64,000 nucleotides of DNA, taken from positions 351,367 to 415,366 of the forward strand of contig NW_024720773.1 in NCBI RefSeq assembly GCF_018991925.1. Reading direction: 5' to 3'. Positions 10,755 to 20,504 of this stretch are shown here, piece after piece. Under the pieces are notes generated by a model. It was not told the DNA's origin and did not search any database. It saw only the letters and a list, made by a program, of their open reading frames with translations. The position numbers and the translations under genes are program-made. The number at the start of each line of letters is the position of its first letter. Positions within the stretch are counted from its first letter, which is position 1. Source of the stretch: Homarus americanus. Taxonomy: Eukaryota; Arthropoda; Malacostraca; Decapoda; Nephropidae.

Positions 10755-11612
10755 CTACCACTCTCTATCATCCATAAATCTATCTAGCCTCCTTTTGAAA
10801 CTTTCCAGAGTTCCAGCACTTCCTACAAAGTTGCTCGTCCACTCGTCCACCACCCTATTTGGGAACCAGTTTCTTCCTATCTCCCTCCTAAACCTAAACT
10901 TATCCAACTTAAATCCGTTGCTCCGAGTCCTATCCTGCTCGGATATTACAAGAACTTTATCTATATCCCCTTTATTGATTCCTTTCACCCACTTAAACAC
11001 TTCTATCATATCTCCCCGCACTCTTCGTCTTTCTAGGGAATGCAAGTTAAGTTTCTTTAACCTATCCTGATATGGAAGGTTTCTAAGTCCCAGAATCATT
11101 TTTATCATTCTTCGCTCCACCGACTCTAGTGAATTGATATCCATTCTATAATATGGGCACCAGAACTGAACCGCATAATCGAAGTGCGGCCTGACTAGCG
11201 CAAGATATAGTTGCAATAAGACCTCTGCACTCTTGTTACTTACACTTCTAGATATAAAACCCAATACTCTGTTTGCCTTATTTCGAACATTAACGCACTG
11301 TTTTCTAGGCCGTAGGTCCGGGCTTACAAGTACCCCTAGGTCTCTTTCACAAGTCGACTTCTCTAGGTTGATGTTGTTAAGGCTGTATACATTATCAGTA
11401 TTTGTTCTTCCAATATTAAGTACGCTGCACTTGCTGGTGTTGAATTTCATTTGCCATTTTTCAGACCACCCCTGCAGTTTATTTAGATCCTCCTGTAATG
11501 CATTTGCATCCTGCCCTGAATTAATCTGCCGCCCTATTTTGGTGTCATCCGCAAACTTGCTTATGTCACTGCTGATCCCAGTATCTAGATCGTTTATGTA
11601 GATTATGAACAA
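10755..11612 (-). pseudogene. CR1 ORF2: RT catalytic region to C-terminus
   Basis: A 285-codon frame opening with FIIYINDLDTG and the FADDTKIG catalytic box (motif C). It continues with KWQMKFNTSKCSVLNIGR, DLGVLVSPDL, NKANRVLGFI, LVRPHFDYAVQFW and the [10 protein letters not shown] tail. These are standard CR1/L2-group RT and thumb motifs. The upstream RT lies in separate frames (11866-12390). Confidence 0.9.
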
Positions 11613-11865
11613 GAGTGGGTCTAGTACTGACCCCTGGGGAACCCCATTGGTTACACAGCCCCAATCAGATTTAACACCATCTACGCTGACCCTCTGCGTT
11701 CTATCGGTGAGCCATGATTTTATCCAATTTAAAACTTTCCCCTCGATACCATGAGCCTTAATTTTTCTCAGAAGCCTCTGATGCTGTACTTTGTCAAATG
11801 CTTTGCTAAAGTCTAAGTAAATAACATCGTAATTTTCGTCATTATCAACTACCTCGAAGACTTTC

Positions 11866-12390
11866 CTAAAAAAGCAGATTTGTTAGACAAGATTTTCCCT
11901 TTGTAAACCCATGTTGAGAGTCGTAGATTAATTTGCTTTTCTCTAGATGCGATCGGATGCTATCTGCTATAATCAATTCAAGAAATTTCCCCACTACTGA
12001 CGTCAAAGTGATCGGCAGGTAATTTAACGCTGATGCTCTGTCTCCCTTTTCGAATATGGGTACTACATTTGCCTGTTTCCACAAGTCTGGCACAACTCCG
12101 GTGTCTAATGATTTTGTAAATAAATTTACGAGGGGTCCGCTAATCTGTTCCTTACACTCTTTCAAGACTCAAGGGAAAATTTCGTCCGTCCCTGGGGATT
12201 TTGTCTTCTTTAGTTTATTTATCCTCTTAAGAACATCCTCTTTTCTGATAGTGATATTCTTTAATTTCTCTTCTTCCTTTCCCCTAAATATCAGTTCCAC
12301 CTCTGGAATTTCCTCGCAAATTTCTTCTGTGAAAACTGATAAGAAGTAGTTGTTCAATGCTTTGCTTATTTCTTCACTGCCATTTATCAC
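11866..12390 (-). pseudogene. CR1 ORF2: N-terminal RT region
   Basis: Two adjacent frames, 11866-12165 and 12169-12390, hold KINKLKKTKSPGTDEI-type sequence, NVVPIFEKGDRA, LTSVVGKFLE and DSQHGFTKGKSCLTNLL. Together they are RT motifs 0-2 of a CR1 element. A stop at about 12166-12168 separates them, and the motif A/B region (11620-11865) is out of frame. This marks a dead copy. Confidence 0.85.
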
Positions 12391-12407
12391 TTCTCCCCTC
12401 CCTGACT

Positions 12408-13203
12408 TTAAAGGCCCAACTTTGTCCTTGACTTTTGTTCTATATATACCTGGAAAAATCCCTTGGGATTCGCCTTGGATTCACTTGCTATTTTGATTTC
12501 ATAGTCTCTCTTTGCTTTCCTTACATTTTTGTTAACATTCCTAGATAGTTCATTATACCTATTTCTGAGCTGCTCCTCCCCTCCCTTCAATTTCTTATAA
12601 ATTCCTTTCTTTATTCCTATGTCATGTTTAAGTTTTCTGGTCATCCACCTTGGCTCATTCTTATTTGACCTAATTTTTCTGTATGGTATATTTTGTTCTT
12701 GTGCTTTATGTAGTATACTAGTGAATATATTATAGTCATGATCAATTGTTGTGTCATCTATGACCTCACCTCTTCCTACTGGGGACTGACGTGACTGTTC
12801 CCAGGTGACCTCACCTAGGTACTTTCTTAACCCCTGATAATCCGCCAACCGAAAGTTTGGGACTCTGACCATATTGTTATTGTTTTTTGTTTCCCAATTT
12901 AGGGTGAACCTGATTTCTCTGTGATCACTGTTACCTAGTGCTTCCCCTACTGTGATATCTCTGATAATATTTTCTTTATTTGTTAATACTAGGTCTAATA
13001 TATTGTCACCTCTAGTAGGTTCTGAAATTAGTTGTTTCAAAAAATTGTCCTGTACTGCGTCTAGGAAGTCTTCAGATTCATAGTCACCAACAATGTTGTC
13101 CCAGTCAATATTTCTGAAGTTGATATCCCCCATAATGCACAGGTTGTTATATTTTGCTGCCCTACTTATTTCCTGCCATATAGGCTGAGCTGCTTCTTTC
13201 CCA
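12408..13203 (-). pseudogene. CR1 ORF2: endonuclease C-terminal half and linker
   Basis: The frame holds NLCIMGDINFRNIDWDN, EPTRGDNILDLVLTN and NSDHREIRF: the GDxN and SDH motifs of the exonuclease-endonuclease-phosphatase fold. The N-terminal half is absent because of 5' truncation at the junction with LINE-B. A lysine-rich linker follows (NEPRWMTRKLKHD). Confidence 0.88.
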
Positions 13204-13640
13204 AGACTTTCCCAAGAGGAGCTCGGGTGCGGGAACTCCGCGGGACTTGAGTCGGCGGAGGAGGTGGAGATGAAAACTGGAGGATTTGACAATTGTACTG
13301 ACATGTATTTTCCAATTTAGTTTCTTATCTATAGTGACTCCGAGGAGCTTGGTGGAATCCACAACCTAGAGTGTGTTGGGGCCCAACGGAATGGAGGGAA
13401 GTGGGACGAGGTTGGAGGAGAGGTTGATGGTGACATGGTTGTTGGTGGCCCAATTTTGGAGACTGTTCAATATATTCTGGAGGGCCCGTGGGAGCCGAGT
13501 TGTTCACACTGATCCCAATGGTGGAGTTGTCGACATATTTCCAACGAGCTGGAGTTTCTCTCAGAGCATCATTGATAAGTATAAGGAAGCAGAGCTGTTC
13601 CATCTTGGTGCCTTGGGGGATGCCACAGGCAGAGCATGCA
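13204..13640 (-). mobile_element. LINE family B, second copy, RT piece
   Basis: Resumes at GGAGCTCGG after the CR1 insertion and matches 7905-8345. It still encodes TKLLGVTIDKKLNW and KYVDNSTIG; the catalytic box reads YVDN rather than YVDD. Coding frames are broken. Confidence 0.8.
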
Positions 13641-13739
13641 GTTCGGTATGGTACGATTGATTTATCGTAATTCGCACCAAAGGAAAAATACCTTACCGCA
13701 ATTTCGTACCGTACCTAAGATATACCTTCGTACAGTACC
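13641..13739. other. Junction with CGTAC-rich palindromic words
   Basis: Short unassigned stretch with GGTACGATTGATTTATCGTA and repeated CGTACCGTAC-like words. A similar palindrome, GTACGATAAATTATCGTAC, lies at about 14594-14612, so related sequence flanks the CR1 copy on both sides. Confidence 0.5.
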
Positions 13740-14590
13740 CACTCTTGTTCATAATCTACATAAACGATCAAGGGAGGCAGATTAATTCAGGGCAGGGTGC
13801 AAATGCACTACAGGAGGATTTCAATAAACTGCAGGAGTGGTCAGTAAATTGGCAAATGAAATTCAACACCAGCAAGTGCAGCGTACTTAATATTGGAAGA
13901 ACAAATACTGTCAATGTATACAACCTTAACAACATCAACCAAGAGAAGTCGAGTTTCGGCCTAGAAAACAGTGCATTAATGTTCGAAATAAAGCAAACAG
14001 TGTTTTATTTTTCATATCTAAAAGTGTAAATAATATGAGTGCGAAGGTCATATTGCAACTATATCTTGCGCTATTCAGGCGGCACCTCGATTCTGCTGTT
14101 CAGTTCTGGTGCCCTTATTATAGAATGGATATTAATTCACTGGAGTCGGTGCAGCGAAGAATGACGAAAATGATTCCGGGAATTAGAAACCTTCCATATC
14201 AAGATAGATTAAAGAAACTAAATTTGCATTCCCTAGAAAGACGAAGAGTGCGGGAAGATATGATAGAAGTATTTAAGTGGGTGAAAGGAATCAATAAAGG
14301 AGATATAGATAAAGTTCTTATAATATCCGAGCACGATAGGACTCGTAGCAACGGATTTAAATTGGATAAGTTTAGGTTTAGGAGAGAGATAGGAAGGAAC
14401 TGGTTCATAAATAGGGTGGTAGACGAGTGGAACAAGCTTAGCAACTTTGTAGTAATTGCCGGAACGCTGGAAAGCTTTAAAAGGAGGCTAGATAGATTCA
14501 TGGATGATAGAGAGTGGTTGTAACTCTAGACAGGAGCTGCCATGCACAGGCTAACCGGCCTATTGCAGACTCATTTTCTTATGTTCTTAT
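13740..14590 (+). mobile_element. CR1-type LINE (copy c), 3' part
   Basis: A + strand copy of the same CR1 family as 10676-13203. It starts inside the RT at the FIIYIND motif. It has an internal deletion that removes the FADD box (FIIYINDQGRQINSG) and ends TTTTCTTATGTTCTTA. Confidence 0.85.
13745..14523 (+). pseudogene. CR1 ORF2 C-terminal fragment with deletion
   Basis: Two frames (13745-14029, 14035-14523) encode WQMKFNTSKCSVLNIGR, then LQLYLALFRRHLDSAVQFW and the [14 protein letters not shown] tail. The catalytic box is deleted and the frame breaks near 13960-14035, so the copy is non-functional. Confidence 0.85.
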
Positions 14591-14803
14591 ATTGTACGAT
14601 AAATTATCGTACCGTAATTTCGTCCCCCCAGACAAAATGTAGCCCAATTTAAGGTGTAACAAAACTAGAATAATTATATTATTAACTTTAGTATTTTATT
14701 CTTAACTTAATAATATTTAATATTCTAACATATTGACACTAAATTACACATTTTCTTAATTTTCTGCTCCTTGCCCACAAAGACTCGGGAATGATAATGT
14801 GTC

Positions 14804-14843
<40 letters not shown>

Positions 14844-15393
14844 AAAGCGTGGCAGGGGCATCCCCCCTGAGGAAATGCAATTTTGTGGGTCTCACTGGTT
14901 CACTGAGTGTTAACGCACATAGGAGCGTTATTGGTTTGTTGCTGGAGAAATAAACCCTCAACGTTGACACGTACCATACAATTCGGTCAAAACCTGTTAA
15001 AGAACTTTTCTCATATAACAAATGCTGTTATCTCAGGACACATATTATGAAATACAATCAATATACAGTACATAGCCTGTTAACATCTTAAATATAACTC
15101 GCATGTTATAACTATTGATACAGGAGACAATTGGTATAATATGATCAAATTGCAGTACACAAATATACTTATTAAAGTTATTTAGATTTTCTTAGCAGAT
15201 TCTAATACTTCACGATCACTCACGTTTTAGGGTCTAGTGGTCTGAACCAACGTGTTGTCTGTCCTGTAGAAATCAATAGACTACCCTCGAGGGCAATCTC
15301 AGCCCGGAGGCGAGGGCCATATGTTTTCGTATTGAAACACCTCAGCAGATTGGTCAGCAAATTCGTTGTCAACACTATATCTCTCATCTCATC

Positions 15394-15430
<37 letters not shown>

Positions 15431-15499
15431 CTAGTTTATCTTATTATGGTTATCCCTCTCTTTCTCTTTCTTCTAGCTTATCTTACTGTGGCGGTAACA
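14591..15499 (-). repeat. Non-coding stretch containing the probable 3' LTR of BEL-1
   Basis: No ORF. It has a (GT)n run at about 14806-14842 and a (TC)n run at 15398-15428. The right end reads GGCGGTAACA at 15499, directly beside a polypurine tract on the minus strand, so a BEL LTR starting TGTTACCGCC should run leftward from there. The better-defined BEL-2 LTR also starts TGTTACCGC. The LTR's other end could not be placed. Confidence 0.45.
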
Positions 15500-15544
15500 C
15501 TCCCCCTGTCGGGCTTCGCACGAAATCACGGCATATTATTAGAT

Positions 15545-16516
15545 TCACTCTCCGACCCCTTCCAACAGGCAGAGTTTCGTCACTGGGCGTATTAACACCG
15601 AGTCCTTTGTCTTCACTTTAACACTTCGCACCAGGCCATCTTTGCTCGGCAGAGCTTCCAGTACTCTCCCTAGCATCCACTGACTCCTGGGAAGGGGTTG
15701 TCCAGAGATGATCACGATATCCCCAGCGTGGAGATTACGGAGAGTTTTCAAGAACCTTTGTCGCTGACGTAATGTTGGGAGATATTCTTTTACCCACCTT
15801 TTCCAAAATTGGTCCGCAATGAATTGGGCATGCTTCCATCTTCGTCGGTACCCTTCTGTCATGGACCGATCGCCTCCGGTGGACAGCGTCTCCGGGTTCA
15901 TCCGTAGTATGTGGAGCGGCGTTAGTGCTTCTAGATCCTTTGGGTCGTCAGACACTGGGGTGATGGGCCTTCCGTTGATGATCTCTTCTACGGCACAGAA
16001 CACAGTGCTGAGGCGTTCATCGTCTAGTGTCTGGGTGCCCACCACTCCCTGGAGGACCTTCCTTACAGTGCGGATTTGTCGCTCCCACACTCCTCCCATG
16101 TGAGAGGCTGTCGGGGGGTTGAACTGCCATTCTATCTGTTTCTGTAGAAGGGCATTCCCGACCTTGTCACTGTTGTTCCAGCCGTTCACCGCCTCTCGTA
16201 ACTCTCGGTTAGCTCCAATCATGTTGGTTCCCCTGTCAGACCGAATACGCTTGGGTCCCCTGCGGCAGGTGAATCTTGTTAGGGCATTGAGGAACAAGTC
16301 GGTGTCTAGTGAGGTGAGGACTTCTAGGTGTATGGCTCTGGTGGTCAGGCAGGTGAATAAGCATCCCCATCTCTTCGCCCGGGCTCGTCCTTGTTTAACC
16401 AAAAAAGGGCCGAAGCAATCAATTCCAGTGTAGGTGAACGGCCGGCCTCCTGGGCGCACACGTCCGTATTGTGCGGTCGAGTAATTTTCGGCACTTAGGT
16501 ATCCAGTACGTCTCAC
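15545..16516 (-). pseudogene. BEL/Pao integrase catalytic core and C-terminal domain
   Basis: A 323-codon frame. FTYTGIDCFGPF (first D), RSDRGTNMIGA (second D) and SHMGGVWERQIRTVRKVL (E) make the DDE triad in the form typical of BEL/Pao. RAIHLEVL and FCAVEEIINGRPITP follow, then the C-terminal domain with LHAGDIVII and WMLGRV. Its N-terminus is out of frame with the zinc-binding region upstream, with a frame break at about 16450-16516. Confidence 0.92.
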
Positions 16517-17246
16517 GTATTATGGCAAGAGTGTGTTCTCGTCCTGAGTGTCCAGCTCTAGTTGAGTGTACCTCTCTCACGATGAGCCCCGTGATCCTGT
16601 TGTCCCTTGGTAATAGTATGGGATTCTCCTGGTCTGGGTGGAGAGCGGCGTGCTTCAGTCGGCCACCTACTCTGATCAGACCGTCTGTGTCTAGATGAGG
16701 TTCCAGCCGCCTTATGTCGCTACCTCTCACGGGTTGTCCCTGTAGTAACATTCCTAGTTCTCGGGGGAATCCTTTCCTTTGCATAAATCTTAAGACAGCT
16801 AATTTCGCCTCTTCTAATTCGCTGACCTGGAGCTGATTTTTTCGGTGATGTTTGTTCTTTCGCTTCCCAAGCCGCCATTCTATAAACCTTCTAATCCACG
16901 CTACGCTCTTCAGAAGTCGATGCCACGATGAGTACCTGGCCCATAGCTTATCGAGGATACCCTCCCCCTGGTCAACGTTCGCCGTCAGCACCGTGGTTTC
17001 CTTTCTCTTCTCGGGAGACAGGTTTACGGTAGACGGGTTTATCTCACGCTGCCTTGGCGAGGTGGGTGAGACATCGGTCTCTATGTCCACAGTGTCTCCT
17101 TGTTCTACGCCGGACACGCTCCCCACGTCTGACTTATTCTCTTTCCCGTCCATGACTGCCCGAACAGCAAGCGTAATCTGTCTTGCTCGATAAGTGTATG
17201 CAGTAACGCTTTGTATCAGGTGCCCACGATCGCAGATATCACACAA
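16419..17246 (-). pseudogene. BEL/Pao integrase zinc-binding region and upstream pol
   Basis: The frame contains the H2C2 integrase N-terminal domain (REVHSTRAGHSGREHT giving the two His, then CRKLLDRTIRTC) and the preceding GLIRVGGRLKHA / PILLPRDNRIT motif typical of Pao pol. A charged, probably linker-like region lies before that. The RT and RNase H are not present upstream. Confidence 0.85.
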
Positions 17247-17283
17247 TTGGAGTTGATGTCACACAGACGCGTGCCATGCGCTC

Positions 17284-17640
17284 GAGTGATGTCACACACG
17301 AGCGAAGTCCCTCTAAACACGTGACGAGCAATGCGCACGAGTGATGTCACACAAACACGACCACAGTGATGTCACACGGTCCCTCAAGCACGTGACGTGC
17401 AATACGCACGAGTGATGTCACACAAACACGACCACAGTGATGTCACACGGTCCCTCAAACACGTGACGTGCAATACGCACGAGTGATGTCACACAAACAC
17501 GACCACAGTGATGACACACGGTCCCTCAAACACGTGACGTGCAATACGCACGAGTGATGTCACACAAACACAACCACAGTGATGTCACGCACGAGCGACG
17601 ATGTCACACTAACATGGCCACAGTGATGTCACACACGACG
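17284..17640. repeat. 71-bp minisatellite, about 5 units
   Basis: Units begin GAGTGATGTCACAC at 17339, 17410, 17481 and 17552, exactly 71 bp apart, with a diverged unit before and a partial one after. Each unit holds two TGATGTCAC words and CACGTGACG, which resemble CRE/ATF and E-box sites. Regulatory function is only a possibility. Confidence 0.93.
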
Positions 17641-17644
17641 AATG

Positions 17645-18290
17645 TCATGCCCATTTGTCCGGAGTCATCAATAAACATAACTTTCGATAGTGGGGAACTG
17701 AGAATCCAGGCAGTCGACTTAATGAAGAAACTCCTCGACCTGTTCTTAAAGTTACAATGTGGGTGACCATAGCCTGGTATGGTATCATTGGACCATATTT
17801 TTTTCGAGAATGCTGCTGGAAGAACAGTGATTGTCAATCAGGTGAACTATCGCCAGATGATAGAGGACTTCTACATTCCAGAACTACGCAGACAAGCTCG
17901 TCGTAGGACTGTGCAAACACGTATAAACTCAGTGGGTCCAGGAAGATGGAGCTCCTCCGCATACCGCAAGGGAAACTAGAGAATTTCTACTGCAGTAACA
18001 CTTCCCAGGCCGTTTGATTTCCTTGTATGAAGATGTTGAGTGGCCACGCTACTCTCCTGACCTAACACCCCCAGATTTCTTTCTCTGGGGGTATTTCAAG
18101 GATAGGATTTACGCCAACCCAAAACCATGGAACCTTGAACAACCCGAAGACATCATCCGACGTGAAATTCGGAATATTCCACTTGAAACTTTCCCAAGAG
18201 TGATGAACGATCTAGCTGTTAGAATACAATCAGTGATTGGTGGGGAAGGGGCTTACATTGAACATGTGGTGTGAGAATAAAGTTACAGGC
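17645..18290 (+). pseudogene. Tc1/mariner-type transposase, C-terminal half
   Basis: Frames at 17779-17979 and 18014-18274 encode FENAAGRTVIVNQVNYRQMI and, further on, WPRYSPDLTPPDFFLWGYF, the final catalytic block of IS630-Tc1-mariner superfamily transposases. They also carry the usual C-terminal IIRREIRNIP and VMNDLAVRIQ. A frameshift at about 17980-18010 removes the expected second-Asp region from frame. No TIRs found; an (AT)n array lies just downstream. Confidence 0.8.
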
Positions 18291-18355
18291 AAACGGAAAT
18301 TAAAATATTTGTGTAGTGTACTTTTCCGAGCAAATTTGTTTAGGGACATTCTTCT

Positions 18356-18520
<165 letters not shown>

Positions 18521-18889
18521 GTCATTCAACAGTAGAGTACAGCCAGGGGAGAAGCGTGGAGCTCTGCCATTGGCGGGGCAGGACAGTGTGTGAGCCACCA
18601 GTAGTCGCTCAGTCATGGTCAGACATGCAAGCGGCTTTGTGGTGGGTGTGTTGGTAGTGCTTTGTGTGCGTTGGTAGAGCTCTGTGCTGGGGAAGATGTT
18701 GGCAGGAGGGGACAACTTAATGCCGGGTATATGAACGCAATAAACTGTGATAGCCACGTCACGACAACTACTGTATGTGAGGCATAAGAGTTAACACAAT
18801 GATTACTGGTGATACTTACGACGATAACTTTAGTGAGTAACTTTGTGTGATGGACTCATGGGAGTAAGGGTGTTTTTGGTGATGTGACA
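18521..18889 (+). promoter_or_regulatory. Possible 5' region of the putative host gene
   Basis: Unique-looking, GC-richer sequence with no TE similarity in this window, directly upstream of a signal-peptide exon. GCTCAGTCA at about 18606 resembles an arthropod initiator (TCAGT). No TATA box at the expected distance. Weak, position-based call. Confidence 0.2.
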
Positions 18890-19058
18890 ATGAAGTTGAG
18901 GATAAGGACACCGTGGGTGGTGATAGTGACGATGTTGTGTGTTGGAGGTTCCTTCGTGTGTCCCTCCACCATCACCCCAACCACCTGGACCACCTTCCTT
19001 CTCCACTACATCAACAGCTACAGCTACAACACCGTCTGCTTCTATGCGCCGCGCAATG
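18890..19058 (+). CDS. Putative host gene, first coding exon (signal peptide)
   Basis: From ATG 18890, 56 codons and one base run to a strong splice donor (AATG|GTAAGTT, GT at 19059). Residues about 8-23 are hydrophobic (WVVIVTMLCVGGSFVC) after a basic start, as in a signal peptide. The mature part has TTWTTFLLHYINSY and NTVCFYAPRN. The exon ends in phase 1, which is exactly what the candidate second exon at 31831 needs. The product is unknown. A secreted protein or the extracellular N-terminus of a receptor (for example a divergent ionotropic receptor) is a guess. The frame stays open past the donor to a stop at 19136, so a very short unspliced ORF is the alternative. Confidence 0.4.
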
Positions 19059-19545
19059 GTAAGTTAACTGAATGTAGACAACAGCGGCCAGTTAATTTCA
19101 GGGTAACGTGGCTTGATTGGCTGACTCTCTACTCGTAGACACGCAGGTAAACTATTTTTTTACATATTAACATGAAAGGATTTCAGGACAATGAGCTTAA
19201 TTATAAATATAATTGAAAACATCTTTTTCAACACAAACTAGAGAAAAAATATTCATATAAGCGACTTGATACAGTAAATGCTGTAAGTTCCCTTGTGAAC
19301 AAGTACAGAGGTCTGGTGTATTAACTTATCATTCAAAATCCGATAATCCGGGATTCTTAACATGAGCAGCGGCTAGAACACATTGTTTCTCTCATAACGT
19401 CTATGTTACGGGAAAACTGTGTAGCTTGGGATATGAATTAAAACCTAAATTGTGTATCAGAGAATTAAACACAATCGCTACAATTGACTGTATTACGTTA
19501 GGTTGGCTTACGGTCACAGTGATTACAAGAAATTCCTGAACATTT
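19059..19545. other. Intron sequence without recognisable feature
   Basis: AT-rich, no ORF or repeat match. It is the start of the putative 12.8 kb intron. Confidence 0.4.
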
Positions 19546-19728
19546 TAGGAATTACGCGAAATCCACAGTTACAGATTACCAACATCAGCCCACCCTGGTT
19601 CTCGTACTCACAATTTTACCTGGCAATACTTTGTGAAGTAAGGCTGTATGTATCCACAGTTACAGAGTACGAGAACCAGGGTGGGCTGTTGTTGGTAATC
19701 TGTAACTGTGGATTTCGCGTAATTCCTA
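19546..19728. repeat. 183-bp foldback (near-perfect hairpin)
   Basis: TAGGAATTACGCGAAATCC at 19546 onward is the reverse complement of the right end (to 19728). The arms are about 64 bp each, nearly identical, with a loop of about 60 bp. Within the loop, CCACAGTTACAG occurs again. A foldback MITE is likely. Confidence 0.9.
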
Positions 19729-19828
19729 ATATGTGATTGGTGGATCTATTTTCGGTCGTATCACTGTCAGAATTCAATATTAAACAATCCAAAGGTAAAA
19801 TTTTTTTAATAATAATTTATGCATCTTT

Positions 19829-20003
19829 TTTAAGATCGTGAGAAGTTTCCAAATTTTCGTATACCTGCTTATATAAAGAAGAAATTATATTGATTAATTG
19901 GTAACACAACTACAACTAGGGCTGCCACAAGCTTCTCACATATTTTTTTTCATTATTTAAGCAAATATACGAACATTTGGAAACTTCTCGTGATCTTAAA
20001 TAA
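19829..20003. mobile_element. MITE with about 45-bp terminal inverted repeats
   Basis: TTAAGATCGTGAGAAGTTTC (19829 onward) pairs with GAAACTTCTCGTGATCTTAA near 20003, and the similarity continues inward to TAAGCA. No coding. It ends next to a SINE. Confidence 0.8.
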
Positions 20004-20006
20004 CAG

Positions 20007-20237
20007 GGGCGCCGGTGGTAGAACGGTACCTCTCTTGCCTTGCAAGCGAGATGTCACGGGTTCGATTCCCGGGCCGGTGGAAAAGTTGTTTGGACACACT
20101 TCCAAGCCCCCATTGGTCCCTGTTCACCTAGCAGTAATGTAGGTACCTGTTGTAAATCGAAAGTTGCGAATTCGTAATCAGGGAAAGTTGTTGGAGCTTC
20201 CAATAACTTGATGACATAAACCATTGACTCTTCTAGT
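20007..20237 (+). mobile_element. tRNA-derived SINE, family 2, copy 1
   Basis: The head folds as a tRNA-like unit: A-box-like TGGTAGAACGGTACC, anticodon-arm CTTGC/GCGAG enclosing a 7-base loop with TGC (Ala-type), and B box GGTTCGATTCC. The body runs GTTGTTTGGACAC through CATTGACTCTTC. A second copy is at 42250-42482. The appended body and second copy argue against a genuine tRNA gene. Confidence 0.85.
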
Positions 20238-20257
20238 GGGGCAGCTAATTGCAATTT

Positions 20258-20490
20258 TTCAAGAGAATCATGCAAATGGTGACACAAGCACCAAATTTGG
20301 TTATGGTAATTCTCTAATGGTTACTTGTCAATTCTGCCTGATTGGCCATTTGAAAATCCAAGATGGCGGCCATTTATCAAGATGGCCGCCATATTGACCT
20401 TCAAAAGTTGATTTTTCTTATAGAAATTGATGTAGTTGGTCAATCTGAGTGATCTTGGTGTCGATAGGTATGTTTTCAAGCATGCTCAGA
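20258..20490 (+). repeat. Left terminal inverted repeat
   Basis: Pairs with 22690-22925. It contains an internal AAGATGGCGGCC / GGCCGCCAT palindrome that the right copy has partly lost. Confidence 0.75.
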
Positions 20491-20504
20491 TGATTGTAAC
20501 ATTT

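Larger units (their letters stand above)
10676..13203 (-). mobile_element. CR1-type LINE (copy b) inserted into LINE-B
   Basis: A minus-strand, 5'-truncated CR1. Its 3' end is the AACATAAGAACATAAG run at 10680. Proceeding leftward on the minus strand, it retains the C-terminal half of the endonuclease, the linker, the RT and the C-terminal tail. It interrupts LINE-B at the point that reads GTAAACACTGAGGAG in the intact copy (7897-7911). Confidence 0.85.
15500..17250 (-). mobile_element. BEL/Pao retrotransposon BEL-1, 3' half of pol
   Basis: Minus-strand integrase region followed by a polypurine tract (GGGGGAG on the minus strand, 15500-15507) and an LTR start. Gag, protease and RT are missing. 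The element stops at about 17250, where the 71-bp tandem repeat begins. Confidence 0.85.

Noticed and set aside
15819..16103. Plus-strand ORFs across 15.8-17.2 kb
   Set aside because: They are antisense to the BEL/Pao integrase, whose minus-strand motifs are unambiguous.
17339..17640. Regularly spaced repeats resembling a CRISPR array
   Set aside because: Units are continuous 71-bp tandem repeats with no unique spacers, in a eukaryotic genome.
20007..20085. A tRNA-Ala(UGC)-like fold
   Set aside because: The same sequence with the same 150-bp appended body occurs at 42250, so it is a SINE head rather than a tRNA gene.
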